Assembly: GCF_001633105.1 (NCBI RefSeq)
Contig: NZ_LUKZ01000013.1
Location: 175,512 to 213,580 of the forward strand
DNA: 38,069 bases
DNA from: Acidovorax sp. GW101-3H11
Lineage (GTDB): Bacteria > Pseudomonadota > Gammaproteobacteria > Burkholderiales > Burkholderiaceae_C
Reading direction: 5' to 3'
The first letter of the stretch is position 1. Every line of letters begins with the position of its first letter. The notes below the pieces were generated by a model, which saw only the letters and a program-made list of their open reading frames with translations, was not told the DNA's origin and did not search any database. Below, in pieces: positions 28,794 through 37,920 of this stretch. The position numbers and the translations under genes were made by a program.

Positions 28794-29299
28794 TCGCGGG
28801 CCTCCCGCTGCTGCTTGATCATCTTGGTCTTGATGCGGTTGCGCTTGAGGGGCGAGAGGTATTCCACGAACACCTTGCCCATCAGGTGGTCCATCTCATG
28901 CTGGATGCAGACCGCCAGCAGGCCGTCCGCCTCGATGACCCGCGACTCGCCCTGGGCGTCGAGCGCCTGCACATGCACGGCGTCAAAACGCTCCACGCCG
29001 TCGTAGATGCCGGGGACGGACAGGCAGCCTTCGTCGTTCACATGCTTTTCTGCGCTGGTCCAGACGAGTTCGGGGTTGATCAGCACCAGGGGCTGGTCGC
29101 GTTCTTCGGACACATCGATCACCACCAGCCGTTCGTGCACGTCCACCTGGGTGGCGGCCAGGCCGATGCCGTGGGCGTCGTACATGGTGGCCAGCATGTC
29201 GGACACCAGCGTCCGGATGCGGTCGTCCACCACTGCAATGGGGCGTGCGACCTTGTGGAGCCGGGGGTCCGGGTAACAGAGAATGGGGAGGATTGCCAT
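28790..29299 (-). CDS. def: Peptide deformylase
   Basis: 169 residues. It removes the N-formyl group from nascent proteins. The three family motifs are complete: GIGLAATQ (44-51), EGCLSVPG with iron ligand Cys92, and QHEMDHL with His134, Glu135 and His138. ATG 29299 gives the usual N-terminus ([13 protein letters not shown]). It leads the minus-strand string def - BamE-like lipoprotein - fmt - azlC - azlD, and its stop overlaps the GTG start of the lipoprotein gene. It is divergent from the LysM gene. The ribosome site is weak. Confidence 0.98.
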   Translation of the reverse strand: MAILPILCYPDPRLHKVARPIAVVDDRIRTLVSDMLATMYDAHGIGLAATQVDVHERLVVIDVSEERDQPLVLINPELVWTSAEKHVNDEGCLSVPGIYDGVERFDAVHVQALDAQGESRVIEADGLLAVCIQHEMDHLMGKVFVEYLSPLKRNRIKTKMIKQQREARE

Positions 29300-29386
29300 G
29301 GCTACAGGTAGAAGATGTCGCTATTTTCGCCACTTTTACGGCCTGCCGCCGTGTTGCTGGCCAATAATCGTTGCCGAATCAAGGGC

Positions 29387-29454
29387 TTGAGCAGAGAATC
29401 TAAGAAGGTTTGTAACGTAGTTACCCGGGCGCCCGCATGCTGCAGGCGCCGGGT
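29387..29454 (+). promoter_or_regulatory. Possible promoter and leader hairpin of the LysM gene
   Basis: TTGAGC at 29387, an 18-bp spacer, and TGTAAC at 29411 form a plausible sigma-70 pair. The -10 overlaps a GTAAC-GTA-GTTAC palindrome (29412-29424), which could be an operator. Just downstream, ACCCGGGCGCC pairs with GGCGCCGGGT (one bulge, 29423-29454), giving a stable 5' leader hairpin. Confidence 0.35.
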
Positions 29455-29498
29455 TGCCAGTGAGGGGGCGTTTCACAATGCATGAGAAAAGGAACAAC

Positions 29499-30710
29499 AT
29501 GACGGCATTCACCAGCGTGCGGCGGACCGCCCTGGGCGCGCTCACCATCATCGCTGGCGCCTTGCTGGTCATGCCGGCTCAGGCGCAGAACTACCCCATC
29601 TCCAGCGGCCAGCGCGCCACCGCGCAGCAGGTGTCCGAGCGGGGCGTGCCCCTGGAAGAGCTGGCGCCGAACGCACCCGACACCTACACCGTCAAGCGCG
29701 GTGACACGCTCTGGGGCATTTCGGGCATGTACCTCAAGCGCCCCTGGCGCTGGCCTGAACTGTGGGGCATGAACCTCAAGGCCATTCCCAACCCGCACCT
29801 GATCTTCCCGGGCCAGACCCTGTATCTGGAAAAGGACGGTGGTTATGCCCGCCTGCGCACCAGCCGCCCCGGCGCGGCGAGCGAACCCGAAACCGTGCGC
29901 GTGTCGCCGCGCACGCGCAGCGACAGCCTGGCTGATTCTGCACTGCCGACCCTCAAGCCCCACCTGATAGAGCCTTTCCTGGTTGAGCCCCTGGTGGTGG
30001 ACGAGCAAACGCTGCTGCGTGCCCCGCGTGTGATCGCGACGACCGACGAGCGCGTGCTGATGGGCGCGGGTGACCGCGTCTATGTGCGCGGGGACACCGC
30101 CTCGCCCATGCTGGCCGAGGCCGGGGAGCCGCGCTTCTACCGTGTTTTCCGCAACGCAGTGGCCCTCAAGGACCCGATGACAGGCGAAGTGCTGGGCTAC
30201 GAAGCCCAGTACGTGGGCAAGGCCGAACTGGTGCGTGGCGAATCCTTCGAGGAAACGCCCAATGGCAAGGGCGGCTACAACGCCGAGTACGTGCCCGCCA
30301 CCGTGGACCTGTCGGCCACCAAGGAAGAAGTCCAGGCCGGTGACCGTCTGCTGCCCGCACCCGCACGCGCATTCATGAGCTACACACCGCGCGCCCCTGA
30401 GGTTGAGGTCGATGCGCGCGTGGTGTCCATCTACGGCAGCTCGGCAGTGGCCTATGGCGCCCAGAATCAGGTAGTGGCCATCAACATGGGTTCGGAAGAT
30501 GGCGTGGAGCCCGGCCATGTGCTTAGCCTGATGACCAAGGGTGACCGCATCAAAGACACCACCGACAAGGCCAAGGCCACGGTCAAGCTGCCCAGCGAAA
30601 TCAATGGCACGGCCATGGTGTTCCGCACCTTCGAGCGCGTTTCGTATGCGCTGCTGCTGGAAATCCGCAACGGCGTGCGTGTGGGCGATCGCCTCGTCAA
30701 CCCCAAGTAA
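29499..30710 (+). CDS. Exported LysM-domain protein
   Basis: 403 residues from ATG at 29499 (AAGGA six bases upstream); an in-frame ATG at 29478 is possible. A signal peptide (TALGALTIIAGALLVMPAQAQ) is cleaved near residue 30. A LysM peptidoglycan-binding domain covers about 61-110 (YTVKRGDTLWGISGMYLKRP ... IFPGQTLYLEKDGG). The remaining 290 residues are beta-rich with repeated GDRVYVRGD and VVAINMGSEDGVEPGHVL segments that look like barrel-type nucleoid or capsule-protein strands; no known enzyme motif is visible. It is predicted periplasmic and bound to the cell wall. It lies 84 bp upstream of dprA on the same strand, a conserved pairing in this lineage to my knowledge. Confidence 0.93.
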   Translation: MTAFTSVRRTALGALTIIAGALLVMPAQAQNYPISSGQRATAQQVSERGVPLEELAPNAPDTYTVKRGDTLWGISGMYLKRPWRWPELWGMNLKAIPNPHLIFPGQTLYLEKDGGYARLRTSRPGAASEPETVRVSPRTRSDSLADSALPTLKPHLIEPFLVEPLVVDEQTLLRAPRVIATTDERVLMGAGDRVYVRGDTASPMLAEAGEPRFYRVFRNAVALKDPMTGEVLGYEAQYVGKAELVRGESFEETPNGKGGYNAEYVPATVDLSATKEEVQAGDRLLPAPARAFMSYTPRAPEVEVDARVVSIYGSSAVAYGAQNQVVAINMGSEDGVEPGHVLSLMTKGDRIKDTTDKAKATVKLPSEINGTAMVFRTFERVSYALLLEIRNGVRVGDRLVNPK

Positions 30711-30794
30711 GTCGCGCACGCCTTCGCGCGGATGGGGTCGCTGGTCTCGGTATGAGGCGGCGGCACCAGACTGTGCGCAGGGGGCCTGAAACCC

Positions 30795-31973
30795 ATGGAC
30801 CATGAAGAGCTGGGCGCTTGGCTGCGCTTGACGCTGTCCCCAGGCGTGGGCAACGGCACTGCGCGGCGGCTGCTGTCCCGCTTCGGGCTTCCGCAAGCGA
30901 TTTTTCAGCAGCCCGAGGCGGCGCTGCAGCAATGCGTGACCAATGCCCAGGCGCGGGCTTTGTGTGAGATTCCTGCGGCCTGGCAGGCCTTGTGGGACAC
31001 CACCGCCCAGTGGCTGTCTGGAGCGGGCCCCGAGGGCCCGGCACGTACCATCGTCACGCTGGGCGATGTCCGCTATCCGCAGTCCTTGCTGGACACGGAA
31101 GACCCTCCGCTGCTGCTGTACCTCACCGGTCCAGCGCAGCTGCTCGCGCACCAGCCTTTTCCCAGCGACCGGTGTCTGGCGGTGGTCGGCAGCCGCAACC
31201 CGACCGCCCAGGGCGCCGAGAACGCCCGCTTGTTCTCGCGGGCATTGCACGGTGCCGGGCTGACCATTGTGTCGGGGCTGGCGCTGGGCGTGGATGCTGC
31301 GGCACATGAAGGCGCGCTGGATGCCTCTGTGGCGGGCGCTCCAGCGGCGGCCACCATTGCTGTGGTGGGGACCGGCTTGGACCGGGTGTATCCCCGCAAG
31401 AACCTGGATCTGGCGCGCCGCATTGCAGCCCGGGGGCTGCTGGTCAGCGAGTACCCGCTGGGAACGCCCCCGCTCGCGGCCAACTTCCCCAAGCGAAACC
31501 GCATCATCTCGGGCCTGTCCCAAGGGACGCTGGTTGTCGAGGCCGCGCTCGCCTCGGGCTCCTTGATCACGGCCCGGATGGCGGTCGAGCAGGGGCGGGA
31601 GGTTTTTGCGATCCCGGGATCCATCCATGCGCCCCAGTCGCGGGGCTGCCATGCACTGATCCGCCAGGGGGCCAAACTGGTCGAGTCGGCGCAGGATGTG
31701 CTGGAGGAGTTGCGGCTCCCGACCACCACGGTGCCGGGCTTGCCAGAGGAGCACGCTGAAGAGGGTGCAGCGGTGGAGGAGCGCGCGGAAAGCGGGTCAG
31801 ACAGCAACCCCGTGCTCGCAGCGCTGGGGTTTGATCCCTTGGGCCTGGATGCCCTGGTGGCACGCACCGGCATGGACACGGCTGCCCTGCAGGTGATGCT
31901 GCTGGAGCTGGAACTGGATGGCCGCGTGGCGCGTCTACCCGGGGGGCTGTTCCAGCGTCTGGGGCGCGGCTGA
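30795..31973 (+). CDS. dprA: DNA-processing protein DprA
   Basis: 392 residues. It loads RecA onto incoming single-stranded DNA during natural transformation. The N-terminal SAM/HhH-like part (1-100, SPGVGNGTARRLLSRFG) is followed by the Rossmann core: AVVGSRNPTAQG, then GLTIVSGLALGVDAAAHEGA, KRNRIISGLSQGTLVVEAA and SGSLITARMAVEQGREVFAI. The C-terminal winged helix (about 335-385, LGLDALVARTGMDTAALQVM) is present, as in the longer DprA forms. An acidic linker (EEHAEEGAAVEERAES) separates the two. It is convergent with the DUF1631 gene, 64 bp apart. It implies that the organism has, or had, competence functions. Confidence 0.96.
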   Translation: MDHEELGAWLRLTLSPGVGNGTARRLLSRFGLPQAIFQQPEAALQQCVTNAQARALCEIPAAWQALWDTTAQWLSGAGPEGPARTIVTLGDVRYPQSLLDTEDPPLLLYLTGPAQLLAHQPFPSDRCLAVVGSRNPTAQGAENARLFSRALHGAGLTIVSGLALGVDAAAHEGALDASVAGAPAAATIAVVGTGLDRVYPRKNLDLARRIAARGLLVSEYPLGTPPLAANFPKRNRIISGLSQGTLVVEAALASGSLITARMAVEQGREVFAIPGSIHAPQSRGCHALIRQGAKLVESAQDVLEELRLPTTTVPGLPEEHAEEGAAVEERAESGSDSNPVLAALGFDPLGLDALVARTGMDTAALQVMLLELELDGRVARLPGGLFQRLGRG

Positions 31974-32037
31974 GGCTGGGATCGTCAAGGCAGGTGCGTG
32001 CAACGCCCGGGCCTGGGCTGCCTGCAGCCAGCGGTTG

Positions 32038-34392
32038 TCAGTCCAGCAAACGTTCGGGGTTGGCGTCCAGTTTGGCCAGGGCGTCGCGGGTGGCGCGCAG
32101 GGTCAGGCCCTCTTCGTCCTGGGCCACGAGCAGGCCGGCCTGCAGGTAAGCGGCCAGGCGACGCAGCTGGATCAGGTAGCTGCTGCCATCGACTGCCGCG
32201 AACAGGTGCAACTGCTTGCGCTGGCTCTGCCAGGCGTACTGCACCTGGGCCGACGCGCCGTTGTGGTCCAGCGTGTACCAGGTGCCGGGCTGCAGCTCCT
32301 GCGCCCACACCACCATGGCATCGTCCACCGGCGCGCCGTTGTCGGCCACCACATGGATGGACGAGGCATCAATACCCAGCATCATCTCAATGTTGTCGGC
32401 ATTGAGCGGCATGTCACCCAGGGTGGCGTCGCTCATGAAGTCTTCGAGGTTGGCCAGGCGTTTGGCCATGGCCTCGATGTGTGCCTGAGGGATCGAGGCG
32501 GTTTTGGACAGGAAGGCATCTGCCAGCGTGTCGGTCAAAGTCTTGACCTGTGTGTCCTGCTCGGGCCCATTGACGCCGAGCAGCGCCAGGCCCTGGCGCA
32601 GGCGCTGCAGCAGGCCCGGCAGGTTCTGGATTACCTGGGCCCGGTCGCTGCGGTTGGGTTTGGCGCTGGCGGCCCAGACCAGATCGGCCGCCGTGCGTTT
32701 GAACGCCACCGTGTCCGCATGCTGCGGGCCATCGCGCACAGCCGACAGGGCCAGCACCTCGGCCCAGGTTTTGAACAGGAACTCGCGGATCTCATCGCGC
32801 ACCGGCATGTCGCGCAGCATGGTGCGCAGCTCGATGGTGTACTGGATGGCCAGGGTTTCCCGCTGCTCCACCTGCTGCGCCACGCTGACGAGGCGGGAGG
32901 TGGCCTGCTTTTCGGTGAGGAACTTGGACAGAAACTTCTCAAACTCGTCGTATACGAGCTGGAACACCCGCCGGCCGGTTTCAGGGTACTGCTCAATCAC
33001 CTGCACCACGCGGCGGATTTCGGCCTCCAAGGCGCTGCCGTTGATGCTGGTGGAATCAAAGCCCAGCACACAGGCCCCCATGCGGTCGATCAGCTTGCGG
33101 GCGGGATGGTCGAGGTTGCTGAAAAACTCGGGTTCTGCGAGCGCCACGCGCAGCACAGGCACCTGCAGACGCGCAAACCACACACGCACCGCCGGTGGAA
33201 TGCGGTCTTCGGCCAGGATGCTCTGGAACATCAGCGCCACCACCTCGATGATGGCCTTCTCGCCCGTGGTGGTGGCTTTTTTCTTGAGTTCCGTGGACCG
33301 CTCCCGCACTGTGCCTGCCAGCTGCACCACAGCGGCCGGGCTGTAGTCTTCCATCAGCGTGGCGACACTGCTGTAGTAGGTATCGGCATGTACGCGGTGG
33401 GCGGTGAGCGCATGGGCCAGCGCCGCCGAAGCAGGCGGGGCATTGACCATGTCAAATCCCGTGGCAGGCTGGGTGAGCAGGCGGCGCAGCTGGCCCATGA
33501 CCCCTTGCGCCCGCTGGCGGGCGCGAGCCAACGGGGTCATGCCCGTGGCAAAAGCCGTATGCATGCCGTGCCGGGGATAGCCGGGCGGCGACTGGGGTGG
33601 GCGCGGCATCTGTGCCGGGAAAGGAGAGGAGCCACGCGCTGCCGCCATGGCCTCATGGGTCTGCGCCAGAGCCTGAGAGGCCAGGCCGCCAGAGCCGGAG
33701 TCGCCACCTCCGCGGCCCGTCACGGCCCCGCCGCTGGTGCGCCGCACACGGGATTTCAGGTCCGTCTGCGGAGTGATGCCCTGCTCTACATAGAACACAT
33801 TGACGGCCTGGTAATGCTTCTGGAGCAGATTGGCCAGGTCGCGCTGCAGTGGGTCCACCACGGTCTGCAGGTCGGTGCGGGACAGGCCGGATTCCACCCA
33901 CTGCTCCACCAGCAGCAGGCACACGGCGTCCGGCCGAAGGATGTCGCTGCTGTCGAGTTCCTGGCCTTCCAGGGACTGGGTGCGCTGGCGCAGCGTGTCG
34001 AACTGGGGGCCGACCTGTTCGGTGATCGTCAGGGCCATGCGCGAGGCCAGGATCTTGTTCTCCACCACATCGTCGCTGAGCAGCTCGAACTGGTTTCCAG
34101 CGGCACTGCTGGCGAGTTGCCCCCGCGTGCTGCTGACGTGGGGCGCCATAGCTTCCTGCCAAGCCCTGGCGGTGCGCTGGGTCCAGGCGGTATGCAGTTG
34201 CTGGTAGCGTTGCCATGCGTCGCGGTGCGACTGCATTTCCCGTGCCGTGCCCGTCTGGCCCATCAAGGTGGCCAGGAACTCCTGGACCGTCTTGCCCAGC
34301 TCAGGGAGTCCGGAGCACAGGCCCTCTACGAACTTCTGGCGCGCCTGGCGGGCCAAGCGACGCTGTGGAACGGAAGAGGGCGTGGGCTGCAT
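32038..34392 (-). CDS. DUF1631 family protein
   Basis: 784 residues, a large, mostly helical and probably cytoplasmic protein matching DUF1631. Members have sometimes been mislabelled thymidine phosphorylase; no such active site is visible here. Recognisable stretches are LLSDDVVENKILASRMALTI, then LRPDAVCLLLVEQWVESGLS and DPLQRDLANLLQKHYQAVNV. The middle (about 215-285) is a low-complexity Gly/Ser/Pro linker. The C-terminal 90 residues look beta-rich (GTWYTLDHNGASAQVQYAWQ). It follows secF by 17 bp, so it is likely transcribed with yajC-secD-secF. Function is unknown. Confidence 0.9.
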   Translation of the reverse strand: MQPTPSSVPQRRLARQARQKFVEGLCSGLPELGKTVQEFLATLMGQTGTAREMQSHRDAWQRYQQLHTAWTQRTARAWQEAMAPHVSSTRGQLASSAAGNQFELLSDDVVENKILASRMALTITEQVGPQFDTLRQRTQSLEGQELDSSDILRPDAVCLLLVEQWVESGLSRTDLQTVVDPLQRDLANLLQKHYQAVNVFYVEQGITPQTDLKSRVRRTSGGAVTGRGGGDSGSGGLASQALAQTHEAMAAARGSSPFPAQMPRPPQSPPGYPRHGMHTAFATGMTPLARARQRAQGVMGQLRRLLTQPATGFDMVNAPPASAALAHALTAHRVHADTYYSSVATLMEDYSPAAVVQLAGTVRERSTELKKKATTTGEKAIIEVVALMFQSILAEDRIPPAVRVWFARLQVPVLRVALAEPEFFSNLDHPARKLIDRMGACVLGFDSTSINGSALEAEIRRVVQVIEQYPETGRRVFQLVYDEFEKFLSKFLTEKQATSRLVSVAQQVEQRETLAIQYTIELRTMLRDMPVRDEIREFLFKTWAEVLALSAVRDGPQHADTVAFKRTAADLVWAASAKPNRSDRAQVIQNLPGLLQRLRQGLALLGVNGPEQDTQVKTLTDTLADAFLSKTASIPQAHIEAMAKRLANLEDFMSDATLGDMPLNADNIEMMLGIDASSIHVVADNGAPVDDAMVVWAQELQPGTWYTLDHNGASAQVQYAWQSQRKQLHLFAAVDGSSYLIQLRRLAAYLQAGLLVAQDEEGLTLRATRDALAKLDANPERLLD

Positions 34393-34409
34393 AAGCAGAT
34401 ATTAGCGGG

Positions 34410-35360
34410 TCAAACGGTTGCTCCAGCGTGGGGATCGTTGGGATCCCCTTCCTTTTTGGCAGGCTTGACAAGATCCTCGCGCTTGACCCCGAGCCACATG
34501 GCGATGGCTGCCGCCACAAACACCGAGGAATAGATGCCAAACAGAATCCCGATGGTCAGCGCCATCGCGAAGTAGTGCAGGCTGGGGCCACCAAAAAAGA
34601 GCATCGACAGCACCATCGCTTCGGTCGAGGCGTGGGTGATGATCGTGCGGCTCATCGTGCTGGTGATGGCGTGGTCGATCACCTCGTGGGTGGTCATCTT
34701 GCGGTACCTGCGGAAGGCCTCACGGATCCGGTCGAAGATCACCACCGACTCGTTGACCGAGTAGCCCAGCACGGCCAGCACGCCCGCCAGCACGGCCAGC
34801 GAAAACTCCCACTGGAAGAACGCGAAGAAGCCCAGGATGATCACGACATCGTGCAGGTTGGCAATGATGGCTGCCACGCCAAACTTCCACTCGAAGCGGA
34901 AGGCCAGGTAGATCACGATGCCTACGACCACCATGGCCAGCGCCATCAGGCCGCCATGCACCAGCTCCTCGCCCACCTGCGGGCCCACAAACTCGGTGCG
35001 GCGCAGCGTGACTTCAGGGTTGGCGGCTTTCAGGGCGCCAAGAACCTGTTCGCTTTGCTGCGCAGAGGTCACGCCCTTTTGCACCGGCAGCCGGATCATC
35101 ACATCACGGGCCGTGCCGAAGTTCTGCACCTGCACGTCGGGGTAGCCCAGGCCGGAGACGGTCTCGCGGACCTTGGCCAGCTCGGCCGGTTGGCTGTAGG
35201 CCACTTCCATCACGGTGCCGCCCGTGAACTCCACCGACAGGTGCAGTCCGCGCGTGACCAGGAAGAACACGGCCAGCGCGAAGGTGATGAAGGAAATCGC
35301 GTTGAAGACCAACGCGTGCTTCATGAAGGGGATGTCTTTTCGGATGCGGAAGAATTCCAT
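34410..35360 (-). CDS. secF: Protein translocase subunit SecF
   Basis: 316 residues from ATG at 35360 with AAAGGAGG upstream. It is the inner-membrane partner of SecD that uses the proton-motive force to finish protein export through SecYEG. It has an N-terminal helix, the periplasmic P1 segment with LSVEFTGGTVMEVAYSQ, and five further helices with the family motif GYSVNESVVIFDRIREAFR. It lies 12 bp downstream of secD and 17 bp upstream of the DUF1631 gene, in one operon. Confidence 0.98.
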   Translation of the reverse strand: MEFFRIRKDIPFMKHALVFNAISFITFALAVFFLVTRGLHLSVEFTGGTVMEVAYSQPAELAKVRETVSGLGYPDVQVQNFGTARDVMIRLPVQKGVTSAQQSEQVLGALKAANPEVTLRRTEFVGPQVGEELVHGGLMALAMVVVGIVIYLAFRFEWKFGVAAIIANLHDVVIILGFFAFFQWEFSLAVLAGVLAVLGYSVNESVVIFDRIREAFRRYRKMTTHEVIDHAITSTMSRTIITHASTEAMVLSMLFFGGPSLHYFAMALTIGILFGIYSSVFVAAAIAMWLGVKREDLVKPAKKEGDPNDPHAGATV

Positions 35361-35372
35361 GGTCTTCCTCCT

Positions 35373-37256
35373 TTAGTTCGTTTTGGCCACAGCGCTGTCG
35401 GGTTCAGGCTTCCAAACCTGGCCGATCGACACGCTCTTGAGCTTTTTCTGGCGGCCGTACCACAGGTTCACCAGGCCGCGCGAGAAGAACACGGCCGAGA
35501 ACATGCTGGTCAGGATGCCGATGCAGTGCACCACGGCAAAGCCGCGCACCGGGCCGGAGCCGAAGGCCAGCAGCGCCAGGCCCGCGATCAGCGTGGTCAC
35601 GTTCGAGTCCAGGATGGTGGCCCAGGCGCGTTCGTAGCCCGCGTGGATGGCTGCCTGCGGCGAGACCCCGTCGCGCAGCTCCTCGCGGATGCGTTCATTG
35701 ATCAGCACGTTGGAGTCGATGGCCACGCCCAGCGCCAGCGCCATGGCGGCAATGCCGGGCAAGGTCAGCGTGGCCTGCAGCATGGACAGGATGGCCAGCA
35801 GCAGCAGCACGTTCACGGCCAGTGCCACGGTCGAGAACACACCGAACAGCGCGTAGTAGATGCACATGAAGACGGCAATCGCCACCATGCCCCAGACCAC
35901 ACTGTGGATGCCACGCTCGATGTTGTCGGCGCCCAGGCTCGGGCCGATGGTGTATTCCTCAATGATTTCCATGGGCGCAGCCAGCGAACCGGCGCGCAGC
36001 AGCAGCGAGGTGTCATTGGCCTCGGCCGTGGTCATGCGGCCAGAGATCTGCACGCGGCCACCGCCGATTTCGCTGCGGATCACGGGAGCCGTGACCACTT
36101 CGCCCTTGCCCTTTTCGAACAGCACGATGGCCATGCGCTTGCCGATGTTCTCGCGCGTGATGTCCTTGAAGATGCGCGAACCCTTGGCGTCCAGCGTGAG
36201 GTTCACGGTGGGCTCCTGCGTCTGGCCGTCAAAGCCGGGCTGGGCGTCGGTCAGGTTCTCGCCGGTCAGGATGACCTGCTTCTTCACAATGATGGCCTGG
36301 CCGCTGCGCTCCAGGTAGCGCTCGGAGCCAAACGGCACGGGGCCCCGGCCGGTCTCGGCAGCGCGGGCTTCGGTGCCTTCGTCCACCAGGCGCACTTCCA
36401 GCGTGGCGGTGCGGCCCAGGATGTCCTTGGCCTTGGCGGTGTCCTGCACACCGGGCAGCTGCACCACGATGCGGTCCAGGCCCTGCTGCTGGATCACCGG
36501 CTCGGCCACGCCCAGCTCGTTGATCCGGTTGTGCAGCGTGACGATGTTCTGCTTGAGGGCCTGCTCCTGCACGCGGCGTGTGGCCTCGGGCTTGATGGAG
36601 GCGCGCAGCTTGAACTCGGTGCCCTCGGGCGTGCTGGTGACCTGCAGGTCGGTGAACTGGTCGGCAATCAGGTTGCGGGTGGCCGTGAGCGTGGCTTCGT
36701 CGCGCACCTTGATGTCGATGTTCTGGCCTTCGCGGCTGATGCCGCCGTGGCGGATGCTCTTGTCGCGCAGCGCGGTGCGGATGTCACCGGCATACGATTC
36801 GGCCTTCTTGGTCAGCGCGGCCTGCATGTCCACCTGCAGCATGAAGTGCACACCGCCACGCAGGTCCAGGCCCAGGTACATGGGGTTGGCGTGCAGGGCC
36901 TTGAGCCACAGCGGCGAGCGCGACACCAGGTTCAGCGCCACGATGTACGAGGCATCGTTGGCGTCGGGCACCAGGGCCTTCTGGATGGCGTCCTTGGCCT
37001 TGAGCTGGGTGTCGGGCGTGTCAAAGCGCGCACGCACCGAGTTGCCTTCCAGCGCCACGAAATCGGGCGTGACGCCTGCCGCCTTGAGGGCCTCTTCCAC
37101 CCGCTGCTGCACGGCGGTGTCCACCTTGACGGTGGCCTTGGCCGACGACACCTGCACGGCAGGGGCTTCGCCAAAGAAATTGGGCAGGGTGTACAAGGCC
37201 CCCACCAGCAGCACGATCACCAGGATCGCGTACTTCCAGACCGGATAACGGTTCAT
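35373..37256 (-). CDS. secD: Protein translocase subunit SecD
   Basis: 627 residues, full length. Together with SecF it pulls exported proteins across the inner membrane. An N-terminal helix (KYAILVIVLLVGALYTLPNF) precedes the large periplasmic P1 domain containing YLGLDLRGGVHFMLQVD. The C-terminal transmembrane half has AAPMEIIEEYTIGPSLGADN and the conserved proton-relay region GVAIDSNVLINERIREEL. It begins 134 bp after yajC; that gap contains no clear promoter or terminator. It is the second gene of yajC-secD-secF-DUF1631. Confidence 0.98.
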   Translation of the reverse strand: MNRYPVWKYAILVIVLLVGALYTLPNFFGEAPAVQVSSAKATVKVDTAVQQRVEEALKAAGVTPDFVALEGNSVRARFDTPDTQLKAKDAIQKALVPDANDASYIVALNLVSRSPLWLKALHANPMYLGLDLRGGVHFMLQVDMQAALTKKAESYAGDIRTALRDKSIRHGGISREGQNIDIKVRDEATLTATRNLIADQFTDLQVTSTPEGTEFKLRASIKPEATRRVQEQALKQNIVTLHNRINELGVAEPVIQQQGLDRIVVQLPGVQDTAKAKDILGRTATLEVRLVDEGTEARAAETGRGPVPFGSERYLERSGQAIIVKKQVILTGENLTDAQPGFDGQTQEPTVNLTLDAKGSRIFKDITRENIGKRMAIVLFEKGKGEVVTAPVIRSEIGGGRVQISGRMTTAEANDTSLLLRAGSLAAPMEIIEEYTIGPSLGADNIERGIHSVVWGMVAIAVFMCIYYALFGVFSTVALAVNVLLLLAILSMLQATLTLPGIAAMALALGVAIDSNVLINERIREELRDGVSPQAAIHAGYERAWATILDSNVTTLIAGLALLAFGSGPVRGFAVVHCIGILTSMFSAVFFSRGLVNLWYGRQKKLKSVSIGQVWKPEPDSAVAKTN

Positions 37257-37390
37257 GTTTACGCCTTTTCCACGCCCTGCCAGCCAATGCCGTGCAAGGG
37301 CCGCCCCGCTGCGCTGGCCCCGTCACCCGGTCTGCACGCAGCGCGAGCGACGGGAGGCGGTGTGCAGCGCCCAGAGGGGCTGTTCATTGA

Positions 37391-37726
37391 TTACTTGACG
37401 GAGCCCTTGGGCAGGACCTGCACCACGGCGCTGCGCTGCATTTGCACTTCCACGCCGCTGGCGATCTCGATGTGCAGGAAACCCTCGGACAGGCGGGTGA
37501 CCTTGCCGACGATGCCGCCAGCGGTGGCCACTTCATCGCCCTTGGCGATGGCGTCGATCATGGCGCGGTGTTCCTTCTGGCGCTTCATCTGGGGGCGGAT
37601 CATGACGAAGTACAGCACCACAAACATGAGCACCAGGGGCAGCATGCCCGTGAGCGTGGACATCATGTCACCGCCACCAGCGGCTGCGGCAGGTGCGGTT
37701 TGGGCAAAAGCGGAAGAAATAAACAC
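37391..37726 (-). CDS. yajC: Preprotein translocase subunit YajC
   Basis: 111 residues from GTG at 37726, preceded by GGAG. This start gives the normal YajC length and N-terminus (FISSAFAQTAPAAAAGGG); the longer frame upstream adds unrelated sequence. One membrane helix (LPLVLMFVVLYFVMIRPQMKRQKEH) is followed by the small cytoplasmic YajC domain, EVATAGGIVGKVTRLSEGFL then HIEIASGVEVQMQRSAVVQV. It is an accessory subunit of the SecDF translocase and leads the operon. An insertion sequence begins 195 bp upstream, which may separate it from its ancestral neighbour and promoter. Confidence 0.96.
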   Translation of the reverse strand: MFISSAFAQTAPAAAAGGGDMMSTLTGMLPLVLMFVVLYFVMIRPQMKRQKEHRAMIDAIAKGDEVATAGGIVGKVTRLSEGFLHIEIASGVEVQMQRSAVVQVLPKGSVK

Positions 37727-37920
37727 GGACGGGACTCCACAACGGATGGTCAAAATACACAAAAACCGCCAGCGGCCAGCGCACAAGCGCCCGCCAGGGC
37801 GGAACAGGACATTGTATGCGGCGCCCTGCCCGCGCCCCAAGGGGTAAGACCCAGGCCTGCGGCGGGTGTTTGCACAGGCACACAGGTGCGGCAGATAGGG
37901 TGCAAAAATCCATCAAAAAT

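Noticed and set aside
32016..32029. Terminator between dprA and the DUF1631 gene
   Set aside because: GGCTG-CCTG-CAGCC is only a 5-bp stem with a 4-nt loop and no T-run on either strand.
34428..37847. 1139-codon plus-strand open frame antisense to the sec operon
   Set aside because: The translation is low-complexity His/Gln/Gly/Arg-rich, without a ribosome site or family motifs, and is the GC-rich shadow of secF, secD and yajC.
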